NCBI RefSeq assembly: GCF_001969385.1
Contig: NZ_CP014796.1
Location: forward strand, 3,055,501-3,119,500
Length of the DNA: 64,000 nucleotides
From: Salipiger profundus
Lineage (GTDB): Bacteria > Pseudomonadota > Alphaproteobacteria > Rhodobacterales > Rhodobacteraceae
Reading direction: 5' to 3'
This document shows, piece by piece, positions 26,903 through 36,589 of the stretch (positions are counted from its first letter, which is position 1; each line of letters begins with the position of its first letter). The position numbers were made by a program, and so were the translations under genes. The notes beneath the pieces were generated by a model, which worked only from the letters and a program-made list of their open reading frames with translations, was not told where the DNA came from and searched no databases.

Positions 26903-28159
26903 ATGCGTCGCGTTGTGGTAACCGGGCTGGGGCTGGTCACGCCGCTGGCCGACGGTGTCGAAAAGAGCTGGGAACGCATCCTCGACGGCAAGTCGGGCGC
27001 GGGGCCGATCACCGGGTTCGACCCCGAGGGGCTGGCCACGACCTATGCATGCGAAGTGCCGCTGGGCGAGGGCGAGGGCGAGTTCAACGTCAACGCCTAC
27101 ATGGAGCCCAAGGAACAGCGGAAGGTCGACACCTTCATCCTCTTCGGTCTTGCCGCCGCGCAGCAGGCGGTCGAGGACGCGGGCTGGACGCCCGAGGACC
27201 GAGAGGGGCAGGAGCGCACCGGCGTCCTGATCGGCTCGGGCATCGGTGGCCTGAACTCCATCGCCAACACCGCCGTCATGATGGAGCAGAAGGGGCCGCG
27301 CCGCGTGTCGCCGTTCTTCGTGCCCGGCGCGCTGATCAACCTGATCTCGGGTCAGGTCTCGATCAAGTACGGCTTCAAGGGCCCGAACCACTCGGTCGTC
27401 ACCGCCTGCTCGACCGGCGCCCATGCCATCGGCGATGCGATGCGCCTCATCAAGTACGGCGATGCCGACGTGATGGTCGCGGGCGGCGCCGAGGCGGCGA
27501 TCTGCAAGATCGGCATCGCCGGCTTCAACGCCTGCAAGGCGCTGTCCACCAAGCGCGCCGACGATCCGGAAAAGGCCAGCCGTCCCTATGACGCCGACCG
27601 CGACGGGTTCGTCATGGGCGAGGGCGCCGGTGTCGTCGTGCTCGAGGAATACGAGCACGCCAAGGCGCGCGGTGCCAAGATCTACGCCGAGGTCATCGGC
27701 TACGGTCTGTCCGGCGACGCCTACCACATCACCGCGCCGTCCGAGGACGGCGATGGCGCCGAGCGCTCGATGCGGGCCGCGCTGAAGTCCGCCGGTCTTG
27801 CGCCGTCGGACATCGACTACATCAACGCGCATGGCACCTCGACCATGGCCGACACCATCGAACTCGGCGCGGTCGAGCGGATGCTCGGAGATCACGCGAA
27901 GAACGTCACCATGTCGTCGACGAAGTCGGCGACCGGTCACCTTCTGGGGGCCGCCGGCGCCATCGAGGCGATCTTCTCGATTCTCGCGATCCGCGACCAG
28001 GTCGCGCCGCCGACGATCAACCTCGACAACCCGGCGGTTGAGACGCCGCTCGATCTCGCGCCCAACGCCAAGCGCCCGCGCGACGTGAAATACGCGCTTT
28101 CGAATTCCTTCGGTTTCGGTGGCACCAACGCGAGCGTGATCTTCGGAAAGGTGGACTGA
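26903..28159 (+). CDS. fabF: 3-oxoacyl-[acyl-carrier-protein] synthase II (FabF)
   Basis: The 418-residue thiolase-fold enzyme condenses malonyl-ACP with acyl-ACP in fatty acid elongation in the cytosol. The catalytic triad is visible: cysteine in TACSTGAH (C169), histidines in INAHGTS (H310) and KSATGHLLG (H346), with K341. The start MRRVVVTGLGLVTPL is the family standard. Only three bases separate its stop from the mltG start, so both share one transcript. acpP is not adjacent in this window, unlike in many bacteria. Confidence 0.97.
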   Translation: MRRVVVTGLGLVTPLADGVEKSWERILDGKSGAGPITGFDPEGLATTYACEVPLGEGEGEFNVNAYMEPKEQRKVDTFILFGLAAAQQAVEDAGWTPEDREGQERTGVLIGSGIGGLNSIANTAVMMEQKGPRRVSPFFVPGALINLISGQVSIKYGFKGPNHSVVTACSTGAHAIGDAMRLIKYGDADVMVAGGAEAAICKIGIAGFNACKALSTKRADDPEKASRPYDADRDGFVMGEGAGVVVLEEYEHAKARGAKIYAEVIGYGLSGDAYHITAPSEDGDGAERSMRAALKSAGLAPSDIDYINAHGTSTMADTIELGAVERMLGDHAKNVTMSSTKSATGHLLGAAGAIEAIFSILAIRDQVAPPTINLDNPAVETPLDLAPNAKRPRDVKYALSNSFGFGGTNASVIFGKVD

Positions 28160-28162
28160 GCC

Positions 28163-29323
28163 ATGTGGCGAAACATCGCCTCGAACGCGATGACCTTTCT
28201 CGTGGTCGTCGTGTTCCTTTTCGGCGGCCTGCTGCTCTGGGCGCAGAACGAGTATGCCGCCGAAGGCCCGCTCGACCAGGCAATCTGCCTTCAGGTGGAC
28301 CGGGGCAGCAACTTCAGCCGCGTCTCGGGTGACCTCGAGGGGCAGGGCGCGATCACGTCCGGCATGATCTTCCGGCTGGGCGCGGACTACGCCGAGAAGA
28401 GCAGCCAGCTCAAGGCCGGCTCCTACCTCGTGCCCGAACACGCCTCGATGTCGGAGATCACCGATATCGTCACGCGCGGTGGCGCCTCCACCTGCGGCAC
28501 CGAGGTGGTCTACCGCATCGGCGTGAACAGCGCCGAGGTCCAGGTGCGAGAGCTCGACCCGGCACAGGGCCGCTACGCGGAAGTGCTCGAGTTCGATCCC
28601 GCGGAAGAGGCGCCGGCGGAATACGCGGCCTACCGCGACGACGTCGGCACCCGATTCCGGGTGGCGCTTGCCGAGGGCGTGACGAGCTGGCAGGTGGTCG
28701 AGGAACTCGGACAGGTCGACGTGCTTGAGGGCGAGATCGCCGAGGTGCCCGCCGAGGGCACGCTGGCCCCCGACAGCTACGAGGTCAGCAGGGGCGACAC
28801 CCGCGCCAGCCTCATCGAGCGCATGGAAAACGCGCAGGAGGTCATCCTGGCCGAGGCATGGCAGAACCGCGCCGACGATCTGCCCTACGACGACCCGATG
28901 GAGGCGCTCACCATGGCGTCGATCGTCGAGAAGGAGACCGGCAACGCCGAAGAGCGCTTCCTCGTGGCCAGCGTCTTCGTCAACCGCATCGAGCGCGGGA
29001 TGCGCCTGCAGACCGACCCGACGGTGATCTACGGCATCACGGGCGGCGAAGGTGTGCTGGGGCGCGGTATCCGCCAGTCCGAGTTGCGGGCCGAGACTCC
29101 CTACAACACCTACGTGATCGACGGGCTGCCGCCGACCCCCATCGCCAACCCCGGCCGCGCGAGCATCGAGGCGGCGCTGAACCCGGCGGATTCGGACTAC
29201 GTCTACTTCGTGGCCAAGACGCTGGACCCGGCGGATGGGCACAACTTCGCCACCACGCTGGCCGAGCACAACGACAATGTCGCAGCCTACCGCCGGCTCG
29301 AGGCCGAGCGCGCGAACCAGTAG
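28163..29323 (+). CDS. mltG: Endolytic murein transglycosylase MltG
   Basis: This 386-residue membrane-anchored enzyme has one N-terminal helix (about residues 8-27) and the YceG domain: LKAGSYLVP, the catalytic glutamate in SIVEKETGNAEER (about 257) and PTVIYGITGG, with GLPPTPIANPGRASIEAAL near the end. It cuts nascent glycan strands at the inner membrane and so limits peptidoglycan chain length. Its coupling to fabF is a conserved arrangement. A strong intrinsic terminator follows at 29357. Confidence 0.95.
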   Translation: MWRNIASNAMTFLVVVVFLFGGLLLWAQNEYAAEGPLDQAICLQVDRGSNFSRVSGDLEGQGAITSGMIFRLGADYAEKSSQLKAGSYLVPEHASMSEITDIVTRGGASTCGTEVVYRIGVNSAEVQVRELDPAQGRYAEVLEFDPAEEAPAEYAAYRDDVGTRFRVALAEGVTSWQVVEELGQVDVLEGEIAEVPAEGTLAPDSYEVSRGDTRASLIERMENAQEVILAEAWQNRADDLPYDDPMEALTMASIVEKETGNAEERFLVASVFVNRIERGMRLQTDPTVIYGITGGEGVLGRGIRQSELRAETPYNTYVIDGLPPTPIANPGRASIEAALNPADSDYVYFVAKTLDPADGHNFATTLAEHNDNVAAYRRLEAERANQ

Positions 29324-29356
29324 GCGGCAGGACCGGCAATCGCCTCGTTTCCGAGC

Positions 29357-29392
29357 GGGGGCGCGCCATCACGGTGCGCCCCCGTTTCTTTT
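29357..29392 (+). terminator. Intrinsic terminator of fabF-mltG
   Basis: Arms GGGGGCGCGCC and GGTGCGCCCCC pair over 11 bases (one G-T) around the loop ATCAC, followed by GTTTCTTTT. It is the clearest Rho-independent terminator in the window. Confidence 0.85.
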
Positions 29393-29441
29393 GGAAGGCT
29401 GGGCCCTTGGGCAGGCTGTGCGGCTCTGCTAGATCGTCGTG

Positions 29442-30350
29442 ATGTCACAGGATCGGACCTCCTTCATCGCCAGCCTGATCGTGCTCGTCACCGGGGTGCT
29501 CTGGGGCTTCTACTGGCTGCCGGTGCGCGCCATGGTCGACCGTGGCCTGCCCGGAGGCTGGGGCACCATCGCCGCCACCGCCGTCGCCGCGCTGGTGCTG
29601 CTGCCCGTGGCGTGGCGCCGCCGGGACGAGATCCGGGCCGCGGGGCCGGTTGCGCTCGGGTCCATCGCCGTGGGCGGCGCGGCCTTCGCGCTCTATTCCA
29701 TCGGGCTGGTCTACGGGCGGGTGGCGATCATCATCCTGCTTTACTTCCTCACGCCGGTCTGGAGCACGCTCATCGCGCGCTTCGTCATGGGCTGGCACAC
29801 GCCGGCGCTGCGGGTGGTTGCCATCGCGGTGGGCATCCTCGGGCTGCTGGTGATGCTGGGCGCGGGTGGCGAGGTGCCGATGCCGCGGGGCGCCGGCGAG
29901 TGGTTGGCACTTGTCGCCGGCGTGCTCTGGGCGGTCGGCACCACGGGCATACGGGCGAAATCGACGCTGGGCCCGGCGCCCGCGACCTTCGTCTTCGCGC
30001 TCGGCGCGTTGCTGGCGGCGGCGCTGACCACGCCGTTCTTCTCGGGCTGGCCCGGCGACCTCGCGGCGCAGGCGGACGCCGGGCTTGTCGCGATCGCGCT
30101 GCTGGCCGGGGCCGGCTGGTGGGGGCTGTCGCTCTGCGCGCTGATGTGGGCGACGCTGCGGCTCGACCCGGCGCGGGTCGGCATCCTGATGCAGACCGAG
30201 GTTCTGGTCGGCGCGCTTTCGGCGGCGCTTCTGGCGGGCGAGCACCTCGCACCGCTCGAGATCGTCGGCGGAGCGCTGGTGGTGTCGGCAGGCGTTCTCG
30301 AGGTCTGGCCGGTGCGCCGTCGCAGGGCACAGGTTGCGAGCGGACGATGA
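29442..30350 (+). CDS. EamA/DMT family transporter
   Basis: The 302-residue membrane protein shows ten predicted helices arranged as two EamA repeats, with the second repeat opening at WLALVAGVLWAVGTTGIRAK (about residue 155). Motifs such as LTPVWSTLIARFVMGW and ILMQTEVLVGALSAALLAGE are typical for drug/metabolite exporters of the DMT superfamily, which often export amino acids or related metabolites. The GTG at 29439 and ATG at 29442 are equivalent starts. It lies alone between the mltG terminator and a hairpin repeat. The substrate is unknown. Confidence 0.88.
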   Translation: MSQDRTSFIASLIVLVTGVLWGFYWLPVRAMVDRGLPGGWGTIAATAVAALVLLPVAWRRRDEIRAAGPVALGSIAVGGAAFALYSIGLVYGRVAIIILLYFLTPVWSTLIARFVMGWHTPALRVVAIAVGILGLLVMLGAGGEVPMPRGAGEWLALVAGVLWAVGTTGIRAKSTLGPAPATFVFALGALLAAALTTPFFSGWPGDLAAQADAGLVAIALLAGAGWWGLSLCALMWATLRLDPARVGILMQTEVLVGALSAALLAGEHLAPLEIVGGALVVSAGVLEVWPVRRRRAQVASGR

Positions 30351-30360
30351 GGGCGCGCGG

Positions 30361-30387
30361 GCGGTAGGTTGAAAAACCCACCCTGCG
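30361..30387 (-). repeat. GTAGGGTGGG-type hairpin repeat, copy 2
   Basis: On the minus strand it reads CGCAGGGTGGGTTTTTCAACC with arms that pair with one mismatch around a short A-rich loop (30363-30382). It lies 10 bases behind the EamA stop and matches the repeat at 1776, in inverse orientation. The rest of the 245-base gap up to cysS shows no coding signal. Confidence 0.65.
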
Positions 30388-30595
30388 GCGGTGTCCGGCG
30401 TCCAGCGTGCGGCTGGACCGGAGCGGCGTTCCGGTGTATGGCTCTTACATGACCACGCAAGCGATCATTCGTATCTGCTGCATTCCCTGCTGACATCTGT
30501 CGGGCCCCGCCCGGCAAGCGGCGGGCAGGTCTTCTATTCCAATCCTGAGATGAAGTTGCTACTCCCGCCGCGATCTTCGTGCGAAGGAGCGCGCC

Positions 30596-31969
30596 ATGGA
30601 CATCTGGCTGACCAATTCCCGGACCCGCAAGAAGGAGCTCTTCGAGCCCATCGACCGGGATAACGTGCGGATCTACGTCTGCGGCCCGACGGTCTATGAC
30701 CGCGCCCACCTCGGCAACGCGCGGCCGGCCATCGTCTTCGACGTGCTGTTCCGCCTGATGCGCGAGGTCTATGGGCCCGACCACGTGACCTACGTGCGCA
30801 ATTTCACCGACGTCGACGACAAGATCAACGCGCGGGCCGAGGCCTCGGGCCGCTCGATCAGCGAGATCACCGCCGAGACGACGCAATGGTATCTGGATGA
30901 CATGGCCGCCGTCGGCGTCATGGAGCCCACCGAGATGCCGCGCGCCACCGCCTATATCCCGCAGATGATCGCGATGATCTCGGACCTGATCGAGAAGGGG
31001 CACGCCTACGAGGCCGAGGGCCACGTGCTGTTCGCGGTGGAAAGCTACAAGACTTACGGCGCGCTGTCGGGGCGCTCGGTCGACGACATGATCGCCGGCG
31101 CCCGGGTCGAGGTCGCGCCCTACAAGCGCAACCCGATGGATTTCGTGCTCTGGAAGCCCTCCGCGCCGGGGCAGCCCGGCTGGGAAAGCCCGTGGGGCGT
31201 GGGCCGTCCGGGTTGGCACATCGAGTGCTCGGCGATGAGTTACGAGCTGCTGGGGGCCACCTTCGACATTCACGGAGGCGGCAACGACCTGATGTTCCCG
31301 CACCACGAGAACGAGATCGCCCAGAGCTGTTGCGCCCATCCCGAGGGCGGCTTCGCCAAGGTCTGGCTGCACAACGAGATGCTGCAGGTCGAGGGCCGGA
31401 AGATGTCGAAGTCGCTCGGCAATTTCTTCACCGTGCACGACCTGCTCGAGGGCCACGACGGCCAGCCCGCCGTGCCGGGCGAGGTGATCCGCTTCGTGAT
31501 GCTCTCGACGCATTACCGCAAGCCGATGGACTGGACCGCCGAGAAGGCGGAGCAGGCGGCGGCGACGCTGCGCAAGTGGCGCGGGATGGTCGAGGGCGTC
31601 GAGGCCGCGGCGGTGCCGGAGACGGTGCTGTTCGCACTGGCCGACGATCTCAACACCGCCGGCGCGATCGCAGAGCTGCACAAGCTGGCCTCGGCCGGGG
31701 ATGCGGCGGCTCTGAAGGCCGGCGCGACGCTGCTTGGGCTTCTGACGCCGGAGCTCGGCGCCTGGGCCGAGGTCTCGGTGGACCTGTCGGGATTGGCCGC
31801 GACGCTCGCCGACGCGCGCACGCGGGCGATGGAGACCAAGGATTTCTCGGAGGTCGACCGCATGAAGGCAGCGCTGGTCGCGGCCGGGGTCGAGGTGCGC
31901 ATGTCGAAGGCGGGCGTCGAGTTGCTGCCCGGCGCAGGCTTCGATCCGGCGAAGCTGGAGGGGCTGTGA
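30596..31969 (+). CDS. cysS: Cysteinyl-tRNA synthetase
   Basis: This 457-residue class I synthetase has the zinc and ATP motifs [17 protein letters not shown] (C29 zinc ligand, HLGN as the HIGH motif at 38-41), further zinc ligands in HIECSAM and HHENE, and KMSKS (about 269-273). It charges tRNA-Cys with cysteine in the cytosol. Length agrees with the family. Start ATG 30596 follows GAAGGAGC. Copy D of the dispersed repeat lies between it and cimA. Confidence 0.97.
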   Translation: MDIWLTNSRTRKKELFEPIDRDNVRIYVCGPTVYDRAHLGNARPAIVFDVLFRLMREVYGPDHVTYVRNFTDVDDKINARAEASGRSISEITAETTQWYLDDMAAVGVMEPTEMPRATAYIPQMIAMISDLIEKGHAYEAEGHVLFAVESYKTYGALSGRSVDDMIAGARVEVAPYKRNPMDFVLWKPSAPGQPGWESPWGVGRPGWHIECSAMSYELLGATFDIHGGGNDLMFPHHENEIAQSCCAHPEGGFAKVWLHNEMLQVEGRKMSKSLGNFFTVHDLLEGHDGQPAVPGEVIRFVMLSTHYRKPMDWTAEKAEQAAATLRKWRGMVEGVEAAAVPETVLFALADDLNTAGAIAELHKLASAGDAAALKAGATLLGLLTPELGAWAEVSVDLSGLAATLADARTRAMETKDFSEVDRMKAALVAAGVEVRMSKAGVELLPGAGFDPAKLEGL

Positions 31970-32005
31970 TGACCCCGGAGTGTCGCGCGCGCGTTGCGGG
32001 GCGGA

Positions 32006-32076
32006 GGGGGGCTGTCTGCCCCCCGCTCGGGCAAGCCGAGCCCCCCCGAGGATATTTCCAGCCAGAAGAAACAGGG
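32006..32076 (+). repeat. Dispersed intergenic repeat, copy D
   Basis: Hairpin GGGGGGC/GCCCCCC (32006-32024) is followed by hairpin GCTCGG/CCGAGC (32025-32041), then the core CCCCCCGAGGATATTTCC and CCAGAAGAA. It separates cysS from cimA and ends only eight bases before the cimA start codon, so it lies within the cimA leader. Confidence 0.8.
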
Positions 32077-32084
32077 GCGCGGTG

Positions 32085-33704
32085 ATGGTGGACCGGCTTT
32101 ATCTCTACGACACCACCCTGCGGGACGGGCAGCAGACGCAGGGCATTTCCTTTTCCACCGCCGAGAAGCTGCGCATCGCCGCGGCGCTGGACGCGCTCGG
32201 GGTCGACTACATCGAGGGCGGCTGGCCCGGGGCGAACCCGACGGATTCGGCGTTTTTCGAGGAGGTGGGCCCGACGCGGGCCACCCTGACCGCCTTCGGG
32301 ATGACCAAGCGGGCCGGGCGCTCGGCGGAGAACGACGACGTGCTCGCCGCGGTGCTGAACGCCGGCACGCAGGCGGTCTGTCTTGTCGGCAAGACCCATG
32401 ACTACCACGTGACCGCGGCGCTGGGGATCGAACTTGCGGAGAACGTCGCGAACATCCGTGCCTCGGTCGCGCATATCGTGGCCCAGGGCCGCGAGGCGCT
32501 GTTCGACGCGGAGCATTTCTTCGACGGCTGGAAGGCGAACCCGGATTACGCCTTCGAGTGCCTGAAGGCGGCCTTCGACGCGGGCGCGCGCTGGATCGTG
32601 CTCTGTGACACCAACGGTGGCACGCTGCCGCTCGAGATCCATGGCATCGTCAAGGAGGTGATCGCGCGGGGCATCCCGGGCGACCGGCTGGGCATCCACA
32701 CCCACAACGACACCGAGAACGCGGTGGGCGGCACGCTGGCCGCCGTGGACGCCGGTGTGCGGCAGGTGCAGGGCACGCTCAACGGTCTCGGGGAACGCTG
32801 CGGCAACGCCAACCTCACGTCGCTGATCCCGACGCTGCTGCTCAAGGAGCCCTACGCCAGCCTCTATGACATCGGCGTCAGCCGCGAGGCGCTCGAGGGG
32901 CTGACCCCGGTGAGCCGGATGCTCGACGAAGTGTTGAACCGCGTGCCGATGCGACAGGCGCCCTACGTCGGCTCCTCGGCGTTCGCGCACAAGGCCGGGC
33001 TGCACGCGAGTGCCATCCTCAAGGATCCGTCGACCTACGAGCACATCGAGCCGGGCGCGGTGGGCAACCGCCGGGTGATCCCGATGTCGAACCAGGCCGG
33101 GCAGTCGAACCTGCGGCGCAGGTTGGCCGAAGCGGGGCTCGAGGTCGAGAAGGGCGATCCGGCGCTGGCGCGAATCCTCGAGCGGATCAAGCAGCGCGAA
33201 TCCGAGGGCTATGTCTACGACACCGCGCAGGCGAGCTTCGAGCTTCTGGCGCGCGACGAGCTTGGCCGGATGCCGGAGTTCTTCGAGGTCAAGCGCTACC
33301 GCGTGACCATCGAGCGGCGGAAGAACAAGTACGACCGGATGGTCTCGCTCTCCGAGGCGGTGGTCGTGGTGAAGGTCGACGGCGTGAAGAAGCTGTCGGT
33401 CTCCGAGAGCCTCGACAACGCCGGCGCCGACCGGGGGCCGGTCAACGCGCTCGCGAAGGCGCTGGCGAAGGATCTCGGGCCCTACCAGTCGGTGATCGAC
33501 GACATGCGGCTGGTCGACTTCAAGGTGCGGATCACGCAGGGCGGAACCGAGGCGGTGACGCGGGTGATCATCGACAGCCAGGACGGGCGTGGCCGGCGCT
33601 GGCAGACCGTCGGCGTCAGCGCCAACATAGTGGATGCGAGCTTCGAGGCGCTGCTCGACGCGGTGCGCTGGAAGCTGATCCGCGATTGCGGAGAGGCGGT
33701 CTGA
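32085..33704 (+). CDS. cimA: (R)-citramalate synthase
   Basis: The 539-residue enzyme belongs to the HMGL/IPMS family: YDTTLRDGQQTQG (about residues 8-20) with the catalytic arginine, LCDTNGG, LGIHTHNDTENAVG (metal-binding HxH, about 203) and QGTLNGLGERCGNANL. The C-terminal 130 residues form the LeuA-type allosteric dimerisation domain. Family choice of citramalate over isopropylmalate synthase rests on the ISFSTAEKL and FDAEHFFDGW motifs. It joins pyruvate with acetyl-CoA to (R)-citramalate, the threonine-independent route to isoleucine. ATG 32085 is preferred to GTG 32082. It overlaps the next gene (TGATG). Confidence 0.93.
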   Translation: MVDRLYLYDTTLRDGQQTQGISFSTAEKLRIAAALDALGVDYIEGGWPGANPTDSAFFEEVGPTRATLTAFGMTKRAGRSAENDDVLAAVLNAGTQAVCLVGKTHDYHVTAALGIELAENVANIRASVAHIVAQGREALFDAEHFFDGWKANPDYAFECLKAAFDAGARWIVLCDTNGGTLPLEIHGIVKEVIARGIPGDRLGIHTHNDTENAVGGTLAAVDAGVRQVQGTLNGLGERCGNANLTSLIPTLLLKEPYASLYDIGVSREALEGLTPVSRMLDEVLNRVPMRQAPYVGSSAFAHKAGLHASAILKDPSTYEHIEPGAVGNRRVIPMSNQAGQSNLRRRLAEAGLEVEKGDPALARILERIKQRESEGYVYDTAQASFELLARDELGRMPEFFEVKRYRVTIERRKNKYDRMVSLSEAVVVVKVDGVKKLSVSESLDNAGADRGPVNALAKALAKDLGPYQSVIDDMRLVDFKVRITQGGTEAVTRVIIDSQDGRGRRWQTVGVSANIVDASFEALLDAVRWKLIRDCGEAV

Positions 33705-34420
33705 TGGAGATCCCGACGGAGTTCATCGAACTCTACAGCCGGCTCGACCGGCAGGGGCCGGGACTGCCGGAAGAGGTCCGCTGGGCGGTCACGCGGCTGG
33801 GCCTCTGCGGCGCGCTGCGGGTCTGCGACGCGGGCTGCGGCACCGGCGCGGATTGCCAGACCCTGGCCGACTGTCTGCCCGACGCGCGCATCGAGGGGAT
33901 CGAGGCCGTGCCGGAGTTCGTCGAGGCGGCGCAGGCCCGGCTCGACGGACTGCCGAACGTTTCCGTGCGGCGGGGCGACATGGCGGTGCTGTCCGGGCCC
34001 TATGATCTTATCTGGTCGGCCGGGGCGCTCTATTTCCTCGGCGTGGACAAGGGGCTGACCGCGTGGCGCGGAGCGCTGGCGCCGGGCGGCGCCGTGGCGT
34101 TCTCGCAGGCAGTGCTGCTGGGCGGCGAGGAGCCGCAGGCGGTGCGGGACTTCTGGGCGCCGGAGCCCGACATCACCGACCGCGAGGGGCTGCGTGCGCA
34201 GGTCGAGGCAGCGGGCTACGAGGTCGTCGACACGCGGCTTCTGACCGGGGCGCCCTGGGCGGCCTATTACGGCACGCTGGCCGCGGGCATCGCGGCGCTG
34301 CGCCCCGAGGCGAGCCCGGCCATGGAGGAGGTGCTCGACGGCGCCGAGCGCGAGATCGCGCTCTGGCAGCAGGCACCCGAGCGGATCGCCTATCTTCTGG
34401 TGCTGGCGCGGCCGCGCTGA
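33704..34420 (+). CDS. Class I SAM-dependent methyltransferase
   Basis: This 238-residue protein has the SAM-binding glycine-rich motif VCDAGCGTGAD (about residues 40-50), the acidic residue after strand 2 in IEGIEAVPEFV, and YDLIWSAGALYFLG as motif II/III. Overall it is a Rossmann-type methyltransferase of unknown acceptor. Its ATG overlaps the cimA stop by one base, so translation is coupled. Nothing in the neighbourhood identifies the substrate. Confidence 0.85.
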   Translation: MEIPTEFIELYSRLDRQGPGLPEEVRWAVTRLGLCGALRVCDAGCGTGADCQTLADCLPDARIEGIEAVPEFVEAAQARLDGLPNVSVRRGDMAVLSGPYDLIWSAGALYFLGVDKGLTAWRGALAPGGAVAFSQAVLLGGEEPQAVRDFWAPEPDITDREGLRAQVEAAGYEVVDTRLLTGAPWAAYYGTLAAGIAALRPEASPAMEEVLDGAEREIALWQQAPERIAYLLVLARPR

Positions 34421-34458
34421 CCCTTTCCTTTCGACCGGACGCGACATAGGTGCAGCGC

Positions 34459-35235
34459 ATGGAGTTCGATGACGACCTGACCGCCTGTGCCCAGATCGTG
34501 GAGCGCGGCGACCCCGACCGGTTCGCAGCCACCATGGCGGCGCCCGTCGAGGCGCGTGCCGTGCTGTTCCCGATCTACGCCTTCAACATCGAGGTCGCGC
34601 GGGCGCCCTGGCTCACGCAGGAATCGATGATCGCCGAAATGCGCCTGCAGTGGTGGCGCGACGCGCTCGAGGAGATCCGCACCGGCGGCACCGTGCGCCG
34701 GCACGAGGTGGTGACGCCCTTGTCTCGGGTGCTCGATGCCGAGAGCGCCGAGGCGCTCGACCGGCTGGTGGGCGCGCGGCGCTGGGACGTCTACCGCGAT
34801 GCCTTCGAGGACGCGGAGCATTTCGACCGCTACATCGACGAGACCTCGGGGCATCTCATGCTGGCCTGCGGTCGCGCGCTCGGCGGAATGCCCGAGGACG
34901 TGGCGATGAATGCGGGCTACGCGGCGGGGCTGGTGCAGTTCCTGCGCGCTGTGCCCGAGCTCGAGGCGCAGGGGCGCATCCCGCTGGTGGATGGTCGCGC
35001 CGAGGCGGTGACGGCTCTTGCGCGCAGCGGGCTGGAGCGGCTGGCGAAGGCACGGGCGCAGCTTGATGCGGTGCCGAAGGCGGCGCGGCCGGCACTGCTT
35101 GCGGCGTGGCAGGCGGGGCCGCTGCTGGAGCTCGCCGCGAAGGAGCCCGCGCGGGTGGCCGAGGGGCAGCTTCAGATATCGGAGTTCCGGCGCCGGGCCC
35201 GGCTCATGCGGGCGGCGCTGACCGGCCGGATCTGA
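34459..35235 (+). CDS. Squalene/phytoene synthase family protein (NDUFAF6-like)
   Basis: The 258-residue protein has the all-helical isoprenoid-synthase fold with FPIYAFNIEVARAPW, MRLQWWRDALEEI (about residues 61-73) and ETSGHLMLACGRALG. The two aspartate-rich DxxxD motifs required for prenyl diphosphate chemistry are degenerate, and the pattern instead matches the NDUFAF6/alphaproteobacterial group implicated in respiratory complex I assembly. So a synthase activity is doubtful. ATG 34459 is preferred; a GTG at 34450 adds three residues. It follows the methyltransferase by 38 bases. Confidence 0.8.
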   Translation: MEFDDDLTACAQIVERGDPDRFAATMAAPVEARAVLFPIYAFNIEVARAPWLTQESMIAEMRLQWWRDALEEIRTGGTVRRHEVVTPLSRVLDAESAEALDRLVGARRWDVYRDAFEDAEHFDRYIDETSGHLMLACGRALGGMPEDVAMNAGYAAGLVQFLRAVPELEAQGRIPLVDGRAEAVTALARSGLERLAKARAQLDAVPKAARPALLAAWQAGPLLELAAKEPARVAEGQLQISEFRRRARLMRAALTGRI

Positions 35236-35271
35236 CCGGCGGGCACCGGCGGTGTTCGCCCGTCCGGAGCC

Positions 35272-36486
35272 TCACTCGGCGGCTTGCGTCTCGGGCCGCA
35301 GAAGCAGCCAGATCAGCGCACCGCCGGCAAGCATCAGGAACGGCGCCATCGCCATGTTGACCGCGGTCCAGCCCTCCTGCGCGGTGCCGCCCGAGCAGTT
35401 CATCAGCCCGCCCGAGGCGAGCGACGCCATGGTCACGCCGCCGAACACCAACAGGTCGTTGAGCCCTTGCATCCGGCCGCGCTCGTGCGGCTCATGCGCG
35501 CCGGCGAGCATGGTGGTCGCGCCGATGAAGCCGAAGTTCCAGCCGATGCCCAGCAGCACCAGCGCCAGGAAGAACTGCTCGAGATCTACGCCGCTCAGGG
35601 CGACGCCGCCGGCGCCAGCGAGGATCACGAGGCCGAGCGCCACCACCTTCTCGACGCCGAAGCGGGCGATCATGTGGCCGGTGAAGAACGAGGGGATATA
35701 CATAGCGAGCACATGCGCGGTGACGATGTTCGCCGCGTCGCCGGTCTCGAAGCCGCAGCCCACCACGGCAAGCGGGGTCGAGGTCATCACGAGGTTCATC
35801 AGCGCGTAGCTGACCATGGCGCAGATCACCGCGACGGCGATGCGCGGAGTGGCCAGCAGCTCGCGCCGGCTGCGCCCGCGCGGTGCGTCATGGGCGGGCA
35901 CCGGCGGCTTCGGTATGTCGAGGAACAGGAAGAGCAGGGCGCCGACGAGGTTTACCGCGATGACGGCGCCGTAGGTGCCCACGAAGGGGATCACGTAGGC
36001 ATCGGCGGTCAGCTTCACCAGCTGCGGCCCGATGATCGCCGCCGCGAGCCCGCCGGCCATGACATAGGAGATCGCCTTGGGCCGGAACGCCTCGGAGGCG
36101 GTGTCGGCGGCGGCGAAGCGGTAGAAACCCTGCGCCGACATGTAGATGCCGGTGAGGAAGCTGCCCGCGAGGAAAAGCGGGAACGATGCGATGAACAGCG
36201 CGTAGGCCCCCACGGCCCCGCCGAGGGCGCCGCCGAGGGTGCCGAGCACGAAGCCCGCGCGCCGCCCGAACCGCTGCATGAAGGCCGAGACCGGCGTTGC
36301 CGCGCACATCGAGCCGAGCACGATCATCGAGATCGGCAACGTGGCGAAACAGGCGTTGCTGGCCAGCGACTGCCCGGCCAGCCCGCCGATGGTGAAGATC
36401 ATCGGCATCTGCGCGCCGAGCAGGGCCTGCGCGAGCACCAGGACGGTGACGTTGCGGCGGGCGCGGGAATCTTGTGCGGTGTCCAT
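35272..36486 (-). CDS. Major facilitator superfamily transporter
   Basis: This 404-residue protein has about 12 predicted helices. The inter-helix 2-3 loop FMQRFGRRAGFVLG fits the MFS A motif (GxxxDRxGRR type). Later, GWNFGFIGATTMLAGAHEPHERGRMQGLNDLLVF is a strong subgroup marker of bacterial MFS drug or metabolite exporters. The ATG at 36486 (MDTAQDSRARR) is chosen because the frame upstream encodes no membrane sequence. It is transcribed divergently from the AlkA-like gene and convergently with the NDUFAF6-like gene. Substrate unknown. Confidence 0.9.
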   Translation of the reverse strand: MDTAQDSRARRNVTVLVLAQALLGAQMPMIFTIGGLAGQSLASNACFATLPISMIVLGSMCAATPVSAFMQRFGRRAGFVLGTLGGALGGAVGAYALFIASFPLFLAGSFLTGIYMSAQGFYRFAAADTASEAFRPKAISYVMAGGLAAAIIGPQLVKLTADAYVIPFVGTYGAVIAVNLVGALLFLFLDIPKPPVPAHDAPRGRSRRELLATPRIAVAVICAMVSYALMNLVMTSTPLAVVGCGFETGDAANIVTAHVLAMYIPSFFTGHMIARFGVEKVVALGLVILAGAGGVALSGVDLEQFFLALVLLGIGWNFGFIGATTMLAGAHEPHERGRMQGLNDLLVFGGVTMASLASGGLMNCSGGTAQEGWTAVNMAMAPFLMLAGGALIWLLLRPETQAAE

Positions 36487-36589
36487 GGCGCATAGCGGTA
36501 GGGGCAGATCGCGGGTAGAGCAAGGGCCGGGGGATGTGCCAGATTGGCGCTGCCCGGGCCTGTGGCCAGGGAAACGGAAGGAGCAGAGT

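Noticed and set aside
25985..29269. Very long minus-strand open frame (1094 codons) opposite the glycosyltransferase, fabF and mltG genes
   Set aside because: It is antisense to three clear genes. High third-position GC on the real strand keeps a complementary frame open; its translation is histidine/arginine/aspartate-rich without recognisable domains.
34459..35235. Carotenoid or hopanoid biosynthesis (phytoene/squalene synthase)
   Set aside because: The aspartate-rich catalytic motifs are degenerate and no crt or hpn genes are nearby; the sequence fits the NDUFAF6-like group.
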